From Candidula unifasciata (taxonomy: Eukaryota > Mollusca > Gastropoda > Stylommatophora > Geomitridae), in contig CAJHNH020008437.1 of the NCBI GenBank assembly GCA_905116865.2, positions 143,410 to 207,409 on the forward strand: a DNA stretch of 64,000 nucleotides. Reading direction: 5' to 3'. The position numbers were made by a program, and so were the translations under genes. The notes under the pieces are model-generated. The model saw only the letters and a list, made by a program, of their open reading frames with translations, was not told the origin of the DNA and searched no databases. This document shows positions 1 through 13,070 of the stretch, one piece after another. Numbering within the stretch: position 1 is the stretch's first letter; each line of letters starts with the position of its first letter.

Positions 1-590
1 TCCTCCCTCTACTTAGTTCTACCCAACCCTCAAGATGATGGCTTTAGCCCCACCTCTGAGGTAACTATCAGATCAACTTGGCTAACCATTGACCTGTCAC
101 TCACAGTGAACGGCCTACAGTACGACCTTGACCAAGATAAAACATTCCTAATTGCCAAACACCTGTTCTCTCCAGAATTACACTGACGTGTTAAACTTTA
201 AACTTCTCGTCGCCTCAATGTCTAGAGTCCGCTCAACTCGTGTAAGGTTATCTTTTATGACCTACGGTCCAGCTCAGGTGTTATGCTAAGTTCCCCGTTC
301 GCTGGCCTCTACAGTGTGGTCAGGAGATAACATTCTGACACTGGCATGAGAATCCAACCTCACATCCCTAGTCTGAACCAGCGGGCTGTATTACGTAGTG
401 TTAGGTAATTTTAAACAAAGCGCAGTGGCTTTGTCTGGGAGAAGGACTGGTAACATTTAAATCACTTTGGTTTAAAGTAATATTAGGGTAAAGGGCAGAG
501 TAAATATAATCCTCTCTCTTTAGAACCAGAAGAACTTATTACAAGTACTAACTTCTGGAACCACTGAGATCGTATCATGACACAGACTAG
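1..590. repeat. Dispersed repeat, copy 1 of a local duplication
   Basis: This stretch matches 4200-4850 in the same orientation with many substitutions and indels. Shared landmarks include the opening TCTACCCAACC segment, the block around AAACATTCCTAATTG and the block ending ACTTCTGGAACCACTGAG. No coding potential was seen. It is either an old segmental duplication or two copies of an unclassified interspersed repeat. It may start to the left of the window. Confidence 0.7.
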
Positions 591-2600
591 TGTTAAGTCT
601 GGTTGATGGAACACTATGTACAGTTTGATTAGCCGGAAGGATTGATGTATCTTAATTTATTGATTATATTTTGATTGCTCAATTATTTTTTTTTTTTTTG
701 GCGGCATGTCTCTATCCTGCCCTGTGTGGTAATGTAGACTTGTTAAATATAGTAAATACGATATTCTCCGCTGGCATGTGAGTTCAAACAGTATAGGGTA
801 AATTCGATATTTCCTGTGTATTATAGTGTGTGAAAAAGTATCATACAGGAGGCAAATACGATATCCTAGCGGTTTGCAACTATATGTAATTGAATAGACA
901 AGTGTTTTTCCCACACCTTTCTTGGTCGCTGCGTATTTTTTAAATTAAAATTGTTCCACGGCGCCTAAACTAAGTAAGAGTATGAGTATTCGTGTCTTGT
1001 TTAAACTAATTATTAAGCTTTTATGATATTTCACGGCACCACTCTGAAGAGGTCACGGCTTCCCGGAGCGCCGCGGACCGCAGTTTGGGAATCACTGGTA
1101 TAGACAGTAACTAATACACATATCATTACTTTTTTAGTAAGTATGATGGCCTCGCGGGTTTCCTGCAACTGTCTCTAAGTTTCCTATCAACTGACAGGTT
1201 TGACTGTCAGTGTGTTTTTCAGATATCGAGCTAAAATTGACCTTTACAAGTGGCCTTATTCTCAAGGTCATCACGTACATTGTTAAACCCTCCGACCAGG
1301 TTGTAACATGGTGTCTGTTTAAAGGTCCCTAGCTAAGTATGTGGTTAAGCAGTTTGCCTCGCGCTGTGAAGTCGTGAGTTCGTTTCACCGTGCTAGTTGT
1401 TTGGGTCAAGTGAACAGCTTCTACATAAATACTTGGGTGATAGTCACAGCAGCTACAGGATTCGTGCTTTGTGCAATGCTCTCGTCAGACATTAAGTTCA
1501 TTAACGGAGAGAGAGACTGGGCCATATAATTTAAAACATGGTGCAGTGAAGGCGTTTCTTCTGACTTTAAACCTTAAACCAAATTGGACTACCTGTTATT
1601 TGTAACCCATTTCTGGTGCCCCAATTTAACTACGCATTATAGCCGGACAGCTGGGGAGGGACCGAGTTTCTTTCAGGCAGACCGTGATAAGAGCGACGTT
1701 CTACAAAGGACCTGCTTCATGATGATGGTAATCATCATCTTTCAGATGTTAATCCCACAGACTGCAATCCTGGAAAGATTTTTTTTTTTTTTTTTTTTTT
1801 TGTTTTTTTTTTGTTATTGTTGTTTGTTTATTGTTGTAAAATTTTGTTAACTACACCCCAAAAAAAAAAACGAGCTTACGTTTGCTATTAAGCTTTCATT
1901 GGTCACGCTTGCCCACACATCATCACCATGTCAGTTCATCCCTGCCGACATTTTGATTCCAGTTTAGTCTGAGTGATTGTTCACAGAATAATCGATAGGA
2001 ACACAACAACTGGTATCGATTATAATTAGAGGTGTCCTTCACCTTCCTGTCCTTCGTCCTGCCAGTGGTTATCAGATGAGAAGATCACATGTCTCTATAA
2101 AATCGCACGTCTTCCACTGTTCTATACAGCTGGGTTGCCATTGGAATGCCTGCTGGTCGAATCTGGAATCTCTGCACCACCACATGCGCCATTCTTATTT
2201 TCTGTCACTGGTATTACAGGGAGGAATTGCCTGTGGTTTAATGTTCCCCAGCCGAAGAGCTCCATCTGTCCGAGAGAGATGTCATGTGTCTAAAAACAAG
2301 CCTTATAACATGCCTTATAACAAGACTTATAACAAGCCTTATAACAATAGCATTGTCTTGTTATACACTTCGAGGGTTCCAAGACTGACATAAAATGGGT
2401 ACTCAGAAATATTATGGAAAATAAAGGTGGTCGGCGTGATAATAATCACTTAATCTTTTGGGTAGAGATTGGGATGTACAATTGTAACGCTAGTATTATT
2501 GGCATAAAAAGAACCTTTTAATTATTTTTATTTTTTTTAAACTATACAGTAGGGTATTCCTTCTTCTATTAGATCCGTCTGATCACACACCCATAAACAC
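591..2600. other. No gene seen; AT-rich non-coding stretch
   Basis: Only short unrelated open frames, T runs (688-700, 1780-1810) and a small tandem motif (CTTATAACAAG-like, about 2300-2346) are visible. I recognise no exon, RNA gene or intact mobile element. Confidence 0.5.
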
Positions 2601-2605
2601 ACGCG

Positions 2606-2749
<144 letters not shown>

Positions 2750-2894
2750 GCATGTGTAATTGCATAAACCGAAGCGAATGATTGTTCAAAACTAATAGAA
2801 GAAAAGAAAGCATATTCCGAGAGGTAAAAAAGGGACAATTTTCACGCCAATGTCGCATTTGGAATGAGATGCTAGGCCTCATATATACATATAT

Positions 2895-3330
2895 ATACGT
2901 GGGAAAGTCAATAAGTAAGTCACAAGTGGTTGTTTAAAAGAAAAAGACAACAACTTGGAAACCGTTAATTGTTACACATACACTGTCCCTTTATTTAAAA
3001 AAAAAAAAATTTCCACCAACATTAAAATACTTGTCTTATTGTTTCATTAGTCCTCCCAAAGCTGCTGCATAGAACGTCATGCTCTGTTATCTAAACCACA
3101 TTTTCACTTCACATTTAACTTCTAGGTCATTCGCGAAGTGTCTCCCGTCAAGATGGGTTGTCAGTGGACCAAAAAGGTAAAGTGGCTAGGGGCTATGTCA
3201 GGGCTGCAAAGTGGATGTTCCAGAAGCTCCCACCCTAGATGATTTTCTCCTGAGTTAACCGAGCCGTGTTTGGTCTGGCATTTCATGAAGGAGTAGTGTG
3301 ACGTGACGCGGTGGATTAAATGTTTATAAT
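2895..3330 (-). pseudogene. Degenerate mariner-type transposase relic
   Basis: Read on the minus strand, 3330-3000 resembles the C-terminal catalytic part of a mariner (Tc1/mariner superfamily) transposase. A frame near 3290-3245 gives ARPNTARLTQEKI, the segment after the second catalytic Asp. It shifts frame into LGWELLEHPLCSPDIAPSHF at about 3240-3180, which is the SPDLAPSDF region. The last catalytic Asp appears replaced by His in APSHF. Downstream similarity continues with several stops to about 3000. At 2899-2935 a GGGAAAGTCAATAAGTAAG stretch resembles a mariner terminal inverted repeat. Frameshifts and stops make it non-functional. The other end of the element is not resolved. Confidence 0.7.
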
Positions 3331-4199
3331 GTTGAGTAGGGATATTCCTCTCAACACATTCCCTCCTCCAGATTAACCGAACTAAAATCTGAGCTATGTT
3401 GCTCTCAGACAAAGTCCTGGATACCCAAGAAAACAGCCATATTGGCTCGTTAAGTACATTAACATTAGCTGAACTTGGTACCCACAAGAGAAGGCAAAGC
3501 ATTTTAGATGTCTATAGCATTATACTTAATGAATTATTAGACAGGGCAAATGATTCCTCCGTCTTCTACCTTCTCCCTGTGTTATTATGAAAAATTAAAG
3601 AATTATCATATTAATTGAGCCCCCACCAAATGTAATTCTATCTATCAGTTTAGTTAAACAGGTAAGACTGAATACACTTGGAATTTAACAAACGATGTAG
3701 TATAAAACTTTACATACAGCTTTATTTACTAACAATGACATTCCCAGTTTGTTGATTTACAGTGACTGGTTAGAGTTATGATAGTGCTAAGCTTCAGCGA
3801 GAAAACAGCTCCGGGGTTTAGAGTGGTGTGATGATGGTGATATGTTAACGCAAAAGATGTTAACTTAACTTAAAAGCCTCTGACAGCCGTGAGGAACTGT
3901 CAAGCTTTGCCAACTCTTCCTTGCCTGTTTTCTGCCTGTTTCAGCTTATTCTCCACTTCATTCCCACCTCGTTCTCCACATCGTTCTCCACCTCGTTCCC
4001 AGCTGGCCGAGTCTAACACAATGTAGTCTCTTTCATGGACTGATCGTCACATGGGCGCTGGGAACTTTCCATCAATCGCCAAACCAGAATCCGACCGTAA
4101 AATTACCTTTACGTCGACCTGTGTTTGTTGCTTGCTAGCTGCGATGTGACGGGAATTCCAAAGGCTCGAAGTATACAATCTAACTGTCTCAAAGGTTAA
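3331..4199. other. No gene seen
   Basis: Some of this may be the degraded N-terminal half of the mariner relic to the left. A short ACC-rich string of CTCGTTCTCCAC-like repeats lies at 3950-4000. I see no exon or RNA gene. Confidence 0.4.
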
Positions 4200-4850
4200 A
4201 CTCCTCCCTTTACTCGGTTCTACCCAACCTTCAAGACGATGACTTAAGCCACGCCTATGAAGTACCTATCAGATCAAATTAGCTAACAAGTGGCCTGTCA
4301 GTCAATTCTGGACTGACATTCCTAGAGCGAACATTCTTAAGTGACCCAATCTAGTTTACAACGAATCTAACTGGCAGGTGTTAAAAGACGGTCAGTGAAG
4401 CCATTGTGTTTCCTACTTGACCAAGATCAAACATTCCTAATTGGCAAACACCTGTTCTCCGGAGAATTACACAGACGTGCGAACTCCAGCCTCTGGTCGC
4501 CACAAATTCTACCAGTCCCCTGATCTAGTCTTTCAAAGCCGTCTGTGTTAGGTAACCTTTACGACCTACGGTCCAGCTCAGGGAAGCTAATCTCAGGTTT
4601 GATACGTTCCCCGTTCGCTGGCCCTTACAGACTGGTCAGGAAATAACATTCTGACACTGGCACATGAGAATAGAATTCCTAGCTACAGTGTAAAGTTTTA
4701 GGTAATATTACCCAAGGTTGGGTCGCTTTGTCTGGACTAAGGACTGGAAACATTTAAATCAGTTTGTTTTAAAGTATTACCAATAACCAGAAGAACTTAT
4801 TACGAGTACTAACTTCTGGAACCACTGAGGTCGTCTCGTGACAAGTAGTA
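4200..4850. repeat. Dispersed repeat, copy 2 of a local duplication
   Basis: Second copy of the 1-590 sequence in the same orientation, about 4.2 kb downstream. Similarity is patchy, with insertions such as 4310-4400 that are absent from copy 1. Confidence 0.7.
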
Positions 4851-6120
4851 CTCCTCTAGTCAGCAGGCCTGGACGTTTTTTTTTTTGAATTGCATCATGA
4901 AACATCGGTAGAACTTCACAGTATGAATCAGCTTTCAAATTGTTACCGTTTTTTTTTTTTTTTTTAATTGGTTAAAAACACTCCTTGACAGTCCCAGAAC
5001 AATCTCAGCATAACCTTCTTTGTTGGTGGTGTAGCCTTGAATGTTTTAACACAAGGCGGAGAAGGATGTTTCCATTGCATTGAAGCACGCTTTGATTCAG
5101 GCTGCTAGTGATGCACCGATGATTTCTCCCGAGTAACAGTCCTGCTCAGCACGTCTTCTCCTTCATCTGTGTATCGACAGAGATGCTGCAACAGGCCTGA
5201 TAGGTTGATTTTGTGTGCGTCCGTCAATTGTCTGGGTACCCACCTTGAGCACACCTTCTTAAATTTCAGTCATTCATTATGTTGTATGCTGAACTATATC
5301 AGCATTCTGTAGCAGCTGCTACAGAGTCTACCGTTACTCTCCTGTAAGCTCTGATCATCTCCACCCGCTGCACGGATGCGTCTGTTGCAATCTCAACAGG
5401 ACTGTGCATGATAAGAAGGACTGGTAATATTTAAAGAATACTGTACATGTAAACGAAATGACAACAGCCATTAGTGCCAATTATTCCTCCTTCACACGCT
5501 TGACCGCAACAGAGGTAGATGATACATTTTTTAAAGCAAGTTTGAATATGCATTGACTATTGACTATGTATAAAAAAAAAAAAAACTTTGATAGAACGAA
5601 AGCAAAAGACATTTAAGGGCCTGAAATCTAATAAATATATAATGCTTTGACGAAAAATGACGAAAACACGTAAGACCGTTTCCATTGTAGTGCACAAACT
5701 ATTTCACCCTACGACGCTCGCTCAACGGCAACAGATAAAGATATTTGTTAGCAGCTAGCCTTGCTTCTTTATTCAAACCATTAATAAAACAATAGCCAAA
5801 GAAATTGGCAGGGCCTGAAATGCAAAAAATGTTTGAAGCTTTCAAAGCAAAACAAAAACCCAGCGGGTAGAATATAAAGTCCTTAACATTGCAATGCACA
5901 AAGAAACAATATAAAATTGTATCTGATAAGACAAACAATGGTTGAAGGGGTGAAAGAAAACAAAAAGCAGACGAGAAACTGCAGGCCAATGAGGATGGGT
6001 AAGACTCATTCGCTATTATTTAATATAATAAGTAACAGCTGTGCGCTTGTCTCGATGAGCGCACACAAGCAACAGTTGACCTAGTTATTATAAGGGGCTA
6101 ACTGACCAATGCCTGCCTAT
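4851..6120. other. No gene seen
   Basis: T and A runs (4875, 4950, 5573) and unremarkable mixed sequence. The 96-codon minus-strand frame at 5699-5989 has no recognisable motif and I take it as chance. Confidence 0.45.
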
Positions 6121-6164
6121 AGTGATGCTTGCTACTGCTGTTGTTGTTGTTGTTGCTGTTGATG

Positions 6165-6420
6165 TTTCTTCTTCTTCCTCCTCCTCTTCTTCTTCTTTTT
6201 CTTCTTCTTCTTCCGCTTCTTCTTCTTCTTCCTCTTCTACTTCTTCTTCTCTTCTTATTCTTCGTCGTCTTCTTCATCTTCTTCTTCTTCTTCTCTTCTT
6301 CTTCTTCTCTTCTTCTTCGTCTTCTTCATCATCATCATCATCTTCTTCTTCTTCTTCTTCTTCTTCTTCTTCTTCTTCTTCTTCTTCTTCTTCTTCTTCT
6401 TCTTCTTCTTCTTCTTCGTC
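6165..6420. repeat. (CTT)n trinucleotide tract
   Basis: About 255 bp of CTT/TTC repeat, interrupted in the left half (CTCCTC, CGTC, CATC) and purest at 6345-6416. The Ser-, Leu- and Glu-rich frames across it are low-complexity artefacts. Confidence 0.95.
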
Positions 6421-6550
6421 TTGTCCTGATGCTGTTTTCACAGCAGGTGATAATCTTTCAGCTTCTGTGAGCGCCAATCAGTACAATTTAATTTCTTTAT
6501 TATTGCCATGGAAACACAAAATGGGTACATGTATTTGTCTGGACTGTAAA

Positions 6551-6573
6551 AGGGGGGGGGGGGGGGGGGGGGC
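6551..6573. repeat. Poly-G run and nearby G/C homopolymers
   Basis: A G run of about 22 bases. Similar G or C homopolymers lie at 6812-6827, 6905-6917, 8273-8289, 14626-14642 and 14674-14687. Their lengths may be uncertain in the assembly. Confidence 0.9.
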
Positions 6574-7474
6574 TGTTAAAATGTGAGAGGATTGACTTAA
6601 TTAATTACACTGGAATTTATCCCGTATGGCTCGCTCTTTCTCCTTACTAACTGCTGAGAGCGTCATACAAAGCACAGACTCTACAGCGCTGGCGACACTC
6701 CCTCGGGGATTTTCGTAAATGCTGCACTAGTGAACCGACTGACGCAGCCGCGAATTGAACATACATCCTTTACAGCTAGAGGCAAACGGCTTGACCAGCT
6801 TCCCACGCAAGACGCCCCCCCCCCCCCTTTCCACAGGAATGGCAAGCGTGAGAATGACCACATCATAAATCCAGCTCTGGTTGACTAATATAGATTGGGG
6901 GTTGGGGGGGGGGGGGGTAATCACCTTGTATCCAGTCATAGGCACCAGCACCTGGGGTATCAGATACCTTGAGCGCCCTCCCCCCCCTTCCCCCTTTGTA
7001 TAGACGTTCTCTTTATAAACATTTGTTTATGTATTTCACGTTATTTCAAATATACGATTATTTTTTTTTTTGTCTAGTATGTAGTATTATTATTGTTATA
7101 ACTAAGCACTTAAACAAGGCTGAAACGACGAAGCAATCGAGGAAACGCACCCTACTGGCGATCAAAAGATTTCCAGTAGTGTTGTTGACTCTTCGTCTGT
7201 GTTTATACTTCAAAAGTGTTATGATAAAGTCATAAACACGTATACCTCAGAAAGTGTCCACAAAGACAGCCCGCCGTGTTGACAACAGACTCACCTCAAG
7301 TGTGTACCCCGAGGGAAGATCAAAGCAAATCATCATCCATCAGAGTAGTCAAGTGTTGACAGCCTCAGATAATGTCAGTCGACTGTCTTTCATTCTCGGC
7401 GAGAAATTTTTAGTGTCGGGATTACTGTCTTTGATGATTACCTTGTTCATGACCGACGACTGGATTCTGTAGTG

Positions 7475-7775
7475 ACACTTCAGTTACGTACAGCTTGGAG
7501 TGTTTTCCCGCGTTGGTTTCGGAAGCCCATTGTATGGAAAACAACAATAGATCCATTGCCTCACCAAAAAGCCTGGGGGTCTACTTTCGAAGTCGGAGTG
7601 CATCTGCCAGAGATGCAAGAATCAACAGGCCGCATGCAGGTAAGTAAGATCTGTAAGACGGTTATGCACGCAACACTCAGGTTCTGGAACAATACTAAAG
7701 TACACAAGTGGATAAACAACCGGAACTTTCCAGACAGAGTTTACAGCCGAAGAACGCGAAGAAAAAGATACATCC
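7475..7775 (-). repeat. Dispersed repeat family F, copy F1
   Basis: Matches, in reverse orientation, the sequences at 18440-18725, 33960-34220 and 46740-47000. Shared blocks include the region around GAGTGCATCTGCCAGAGA and the block reading GTTCTGGAAC on the + strand. The apparent 120-codon frame is part of the repeat. Family F has no tRNA-like promoter that I can see, and its origin is unknown. Confidence 0.7.
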
Positions 7776-7889
7776 TAGAGTGCACAGGTTGGTTTCTGGA
7801 GATCCTACACAATAAAGATGGCAAATATAGATAACAGCCATGAGGAGCTGAAACGTCTGAACGCGATCGAATTATTCAAATCCCCCTTC

Positions 7890-8032
<143 letters not shown>

Positions 8033-9764
8033 GTTTCTGGGACGCATTTTCAGCTACATCCAGCGTATAGTGCAATGACCGCATTGTCCACTATTCTAAA
8101 CAATAATTGTTACTGTTCCCCTTGCAGTCGCTGTCTTTGATGAGCTTATATTTGAACACAGCAACAGAACAAAAATTTAAAAAAAAAATGCTACAACAAC
8201 CACAATAACAAATACAGCACCAAGAATTAGCCAGTAAATTTGCAACCAAACGATCGCAGGTTGCAATCTGAACACCCCCCCCCCCCCCTCTCCCCCTTTC
8301 CCATTACGTTTTTCTCTTACCACCACACAGCGTCAACGCCCAGTATTGTGACAGCATCTGTTTCCCTCTGCACAATGAACAGCCAGCTGACAGCGCTCCT
8401 AATATTGTGTTATTGCCTTGGTCTGGCTCGTCTTTCCCCGAGTTTCTCCCATTTCGGTGATCAATCATACAAAGAAGTAACGCATGTTTTGTGTGCACAC
8501 GTGCGTGAGTGAGTGTTTATTTGTAGTTGCCTGGAGGGAAAGGCGTCAGCTGTGATTGTGAGAGGGGAGGGTAAGAGTGGGTGGAGGGTTGCGCGCGGAA
8601 GCTTCGTTCGTGAGCATTTGCGGGGCTTGTAATTCACTTCAAAGGCTGTTCTACTAAAGTGGTTTGAGTGCTTTTACATCGCCCTAAAAAATCGGAGGGC
8701 TGGTCGAATGCGTACGTAGCTAGGCTGTCGTAGGAGAGGTCACGGTTGGTCCTCGGTGAGGAAGGGAAATGGTTTTTGATGACAACATTAAAAATCTTAA
8801 CCTGCACAGTTTACGGTGTCTGCACTAGAAATGTATCCTGCAAACTCTAGGCAGACGACACCCTGTTCTAAAAGACATTCCCTTGAAAAGTGGTAAATAC
8901 AATTGAAAATACAGTTTTAAAAAAGGGCGAAGGCAGAAGAATAAGTTCAACAGCCATGTAATCAAATGATCGTTAGTGACCTCTGACTTAATGCTCCTAA
9001 TGTATCTGTGTTCAAAGTCACAGTCTGTTGTTATGACAACAAACCGACAGTACGAGGCTTGCTTAGCAACCAACACAAAACAAAAATTAAAACATAAACT
9101 CGTTAACAGTTGTAGACATATTTCTTGGATGACCATCTTTCCTATTTTCATTGGGACAGTTCCGTTTTCTAGATGTGCCCCTGCATTATTTTTATTATTA
9201 TTGCGCACAGAAACAAGGGTTAAGTTTCCTTGAATCCAGCGCCCTCTAAAAGTGTATACAGATGATTGAGGGCCCCCTTCCCGCCTCTCATAAGCACCCC
9301 ACCCCAAACACCCTCCAACTCCAACCACCACTTCCCAAAACGCTCGGAAATTTCATTGTTGCGGCGTACCTACTTGTCTCCCCTGTCCACTTCCGTCTCA
9401 GACATTAACACGTCATCCGTCTTTAGATGAACAATGGCTTCTTTCCCTCTATTGTGGCTTTTGCCAATGAATCACCTTGGACACGGTTTGATGACCTTTG
9501 GTCTCGACCTACGATGTGACAATGCCCCCCGAGCAAGCCATCCAAGGGGAATATAGGATACCGGATATGGCTGTAATGTAAAGTTTTTCCAAAGAGAATT
9601 AAAAGTGTTTTCGTATTTTCGTATGTCACTTGTACTCGCCATCATCAGCATCATTCTTATCACCAACGTCGTCTTCGTCTCATCATCATCATATGTCCTG
9701 CCAGGTGGCGTAGATGCATCCCTCTCCAGAGATCTTGAAACAAGCTGATCGCAATGAAGCTATC
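8033..9764. other. No gene seen
   Basis: Mixed sequence with a C run at 8273-8289. The 168-codon minus-strand frame at 8825-9331 has no recognisable domain, and I found no supporting splice or homology signal. The stretch 8560-8640 is G-rich, but no promoter can be argued from sequence alone. Confidence 0.4.
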
Positions 9765-9900
9765 AAAGTATAAAAGTTAGGCAAAACACACACTGTACGG
9801 CAGCTTTGTAGAATCAACACAATAAACAGCCAAAAGATGCTGCGGCGGTTAACTTTATCAGTATAACGACAAATTAAAACAAAATAAAACACAGAAATGA
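9765..9900 (-). mobile_element. Weak Penelope-like 3' tail fragment
   Basis: Loosely resembles the tails at 10742, 17440, 44003 and 51605. It has ACACAATAAACA followed by a GCTGCGGCGGTTAAC segment in the position of the conserved GTTGCGGC-N-GCC hairpin. The match is poor and may be chance. Confidence 0.35.
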
Positions 9901-10321
9901 ACGAACTTCAAAATAACTTCACTATAGTACTCACATACGGCATAAAACATATGTAACAAAATAATGATACTAAAAGACGTAATGATATAAAGTATGCGAT
10001 ACTTACATGTTGAAATGGTTATTGAATACTATATAATGTAGTTATTTTAGAGGCAGTGTACTTTTGTGTTGTTTTGTTTCTGGTCGTCGTTTTGCTGATG
10101 AAAGATAATTGCCGCAACGCCCTTCTTGTTTACTGTCACTGATTCTGTAATGCTGATATATCATCATCATCTGGCGTGCCGGTGAGCGTACGTTGTCATG
10201 TTTCGCTGTCTCACACGATCACCAGAATCACTCATCTAGCGATTGTTTTTGTCTTGCCCCATCCATTTGGCCAGGCCATCTGGGTATATATCTCTTCTGT
10301 CGACGGGGGCCCTAATATGTA

Positions 10322-10445
10322 TCCTAACGGTTAAACGGGGTTTCTAGGACTTGTGCCTGGGTGATTCTCATCCAATTGGTGGTACTTTGTGCCGCCGGGT
10401 GTTTATCGCTCGTTGCGCGGTCCTAGTGGGGTTAAACGTCATTTA
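10322..10445 (+). repeat. SINE-like repeat family B, copy B1
   Basis: Contains the family B landmarks ACGGGGTTTCTAGGACTTG, ACTTTGTGCC and GTTTATCGCTCGTTG. These recur at 18846, 22350, 45676 (reverse) and 54424 (reverse). It is about 120 bp and non-coding. Part of a longer non-autonomous repeat seems likely. Confidence 0.75.
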
Positions 10446-10741
10446 CTCACTCAGTAAACGTCTATTTTTTTATGTTGACCAGGCTGTCGATTTGGAACCT
10501 GCTTCTAGATCTTCTTCGATGCTTCAGTCAGAAAACTTTTATCAGAAGGTCGGTAGCTTTTATGAAAGTTATCGTGCAGCCCAGTCTCCATGTGTACCAT
10601 ATAGCTTTGTGTTCACTGTGGTTGGAACAGGCCAGATTGCTTCTCTTTTGGCAGCATGCAGTCGACAGTGTTGAAGCACGTGCTCAGCATTGTCTGGTGC
10701 CACGCTAGAGAGAAATATCTTCGTGTTTCCTACATTAAGAA

Positions 10742-10845
10742 AAGATATAAAACCTAACGAAAAGTATATTAGCAAGCTTCACAATATAACAAATACAAAC
10801 AAAACGTGAACGTTATGGCCATGGAGCCTTCATTTCCTGTTTTTG
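10742..10845 (-). mobile_element. Penelope-like element 3' tail fragment
   Basis: Begins with AAAGATATAAAACC, as do the copies at 44003 and 51605. It continues through the conserved AACGAAAAGTATAT and CAAAACGTGAACGTT blocks and stops just after the hairpin segment (GGCC-ATGGAGCC). Only the terminal 100 bp are present. Confidence 0.7.
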
Positions 10846-12040
10846 AAAGTTTGAAACATATGTTGACAAAGTCTACTGAGCGTTGTCCTTAGTCTGAATG
10901 TAACACATTGTCCCTCTCTAGGGAGGCGATGATGATAGTCTTGAGGAGAGAATTGTGTTTGTAGCCAGCCAGCCACCCTTCTTGGATACTAGATTGTATT
11001 AATGTCTAAGTATCTTGGTGGGTAAGTCACTATTTGATCGTACCATTTTACTGCTGCTTCTGGGACGTCTGTCCGCTATTTCATTCTAGATAACTATAGA
11101 GCTTGCCCAGTATGAGTTATGTCCTCATCTCTGCATCCCTGAACTTTACAAATGTCTGACTGGATTCGACTGGAATCAGCAACAGTATTTTTAGTTTGAC
11201 ACCCAAATTGTTCCGTCAAAACACAGGTAAAGAAGGGAGGTGTTGTTGAAACAGATACTTCTGATGTTTAACGAGGTTTGTCCACGAATAAAGCTGTGAC
11301 CTAGTTTGCTTCATACCCCCCAGCCAGCCATACAGAGAGACTCTGTGATACCAGATACGGTTTACTACAATCGTGTTTGACTAAGCGTCCCGATCAATGT
11401 TTGATTACTAAATTAAGTCAATCGTAAAAGTCCCGAGGCAGCGTTGTTGGCTGTTTGAAGGATATTGTCATCTCCTCGTAGATTTACTGTGATATGCGTG
11501 AAGAGATTTCCCAAGGCGTCAACATAGATTCCCGTGCTAGAGACGTAGGCGGGAAGTTATCTTTAGAAAAAGAGGTTTGTGAAGGTACTTGTTAGGAAAA
11601 TAACACAACAGGCATTGATGATGTTAGTGATAATAACGTTGTTACTGGGATCTATAAATATAAAAGGGTATCAGAAATAGGAAAAGAGGTAAAGTCGGGA
11701 GATGTGAACAATCTTCTGCACACGGTTATAAACCATAAGTGCTCTGCCACAAGTACGGGCAGATGATAAGAAATTGTCCGCCTGTGTCGCCTTCCGTACG
11801 TAACTCCGTAGCTACAGCGACGTTCCTCCAATTACCCCAGAGTGTCAAGTCCGGTACCCATTTCCTAGAGGCTGGGTGAACCCCGGGATCCACCTGGTTT
11901 CAAACTCAGGCCATGGGCTCCAGCGAGTCGCAGCTAGATTTGAAAGCGAGTCTCCTATCGACTGCGCTAACGCGGAAGTGATAGAATTACATGTGTATAT
12001 GCTTGTCTATCATAACCTGTTTGCCCCGTCAATAGGGTGA
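10846..12040. other. No gene seen; possible tRNA-like SINE scar
   Basis: Mixed sequence. The stretch 11830-11985 has a TGGTTTCAAACTCAGG segment with the look of an inverted B box and may be an old SINE. No exon was recognised. Confidence 0.35.
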
Positions 12041-12054
12041 CGAGAAGCACACAG

Positions 12055-12133
12055 CTGTTTATGTATAAGATGTTTATGTATGAGATGTTTATGTATGAGA
12101 TGTTTATGTGTGAGATGTTTATGTATGAATGTT
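12055..12133. repeat. 15-bp tandem repeat
   Basis: Four to five units of ATGTTTATGTATGAG with single-base differences. Confidence 0.9.
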
Positions 12134-12174
12134 TCATATTCTAAGCGTAGAGTGACAAGTAAGTTAGGTAAATA

Positions 12175-12365
12175 AAGAACCCTTTTCCACGCCTTTAGGA
12201 TTGAGGACATCTAGGGCTAGACCTATATTTTATAGACCAGCCGCCACTCGGTAGTTGACGTGGTCAACGGCACACCGGCCGCCTTCAATTCCTTTAGACT
12301 TGTACATGGTACCATTAAGACTGGGTCTACCTGGGAGCCAAGGTAATTTTTGAAACTTACACACA
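12175..12365 (-). repeat. tRNA-derived SINE family E, copy E1
   Basis: Shares CTTTTCCACGCCTT, GCTAGACCTATATTT, the GGCCGCCTT block and the GGGAGCCAAGGT block with copies at 19298-19575 and 29985-30175. The tRNA-like head, best seen in E2, is missing or replaced here by the 21-bp tandem array. Confidence 0.75.
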
Positions 12366-12377
12366 CACAAAGTCAGG

Positions 12378-12556
12378 ATCCGCAACGACTACGATCGGAT
12401 CTGCACTGACGACGATAGGATCTGCACATACTACGATCGGATATGCACTAAGGGTGATCGGATCTGCACTAAGGGTGATCTGATCTGCACTAAGGGTGAT
12501 CGGATCTGCACTGAGGGTGATCGGATCTGCACTGACGACGACCGGATCCGCGAGCA
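12378..12556. repeat. 21-bp minisatellite
   Basis: Eight imperfect units of CGGATCTGCACTAAGGGTGAT. Being a multiple of three, it leaves an open frame with a seven-residue period on the minus strand, which I do not regard as a gene. It starts inside the end of SINE E1. Confidence 0.9.
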
Positions 12557-12794
12557 TCTAGCATCGGTTCCCCGGAGTGACACATATTGTGATGTCATTA
12601 AGCCTGTTAGAAATCAGTTCACATGTGCAGCGATGGATGATGATTATTTTGAAAGCCTATTCCCTACTTAATGAAAAATCCGGAACTCACCGGAGACTTA
12701 TGCTGGAGATGACCACCGGTTACTGAATTGTAGACTGTTAAAGTTCAGCAGGTTTTCAGGAATGTACTATAGTTTGTACGGTTTGGTTTGAACA

Positions 12795-13070
12795 ACCGAT
12801 CAACATCATGGTGAAGGGGTTAACCCATATGTGCTCCGTTCTTCTTCTAACTCAAGTCTGAGTCCGAAGAAGCTCAACACAATGCACAGGCTTTGTAGCA
12901 CCGGCGAGGATCCTGAAATACTTTATGTAGATTTTTAACTCCAGCGTCATTAATCTTCTTTTTTCCATTTCCAACTGCCAAGGGATTTTTTACGTGCGAA
13001 ACAATGCACACGGGCGTCTGATCTCACTACCCAGAGACCAGAAGAAATTACTAGAAGTCCAAGGTGTGTG
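12795..13070 (-). repeat. tRNA-derived SINE family C, copy C1
   Basis: Shares GTGCTCCGTTCT, AGCACCGGCGAGGATCCT, CACACGGGCGTC and AATTACTAGAAGTCC with 22490-22763 and, inverted, with 54700-55035. Copy C4 shows the tRNA-like B box that defines orientation. The head is missing here. Confidence 0.75.

Noticed and set aside
8240..8512. Short ORF with a signal-peptide-like segment (NSQLTALLILCYCLGLARLS)
   Set aside because: It is attractive as a secreted peptide start, but the start lies in an unremarkable C-run region, the frame ends soon after and nothing downstream supports an exon.
8825..9331. 168-codon minus-strand ORF
   Set aside because: No recognisable motif, unusual composition and no splice or repeat support. 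Likely a chance open frame.
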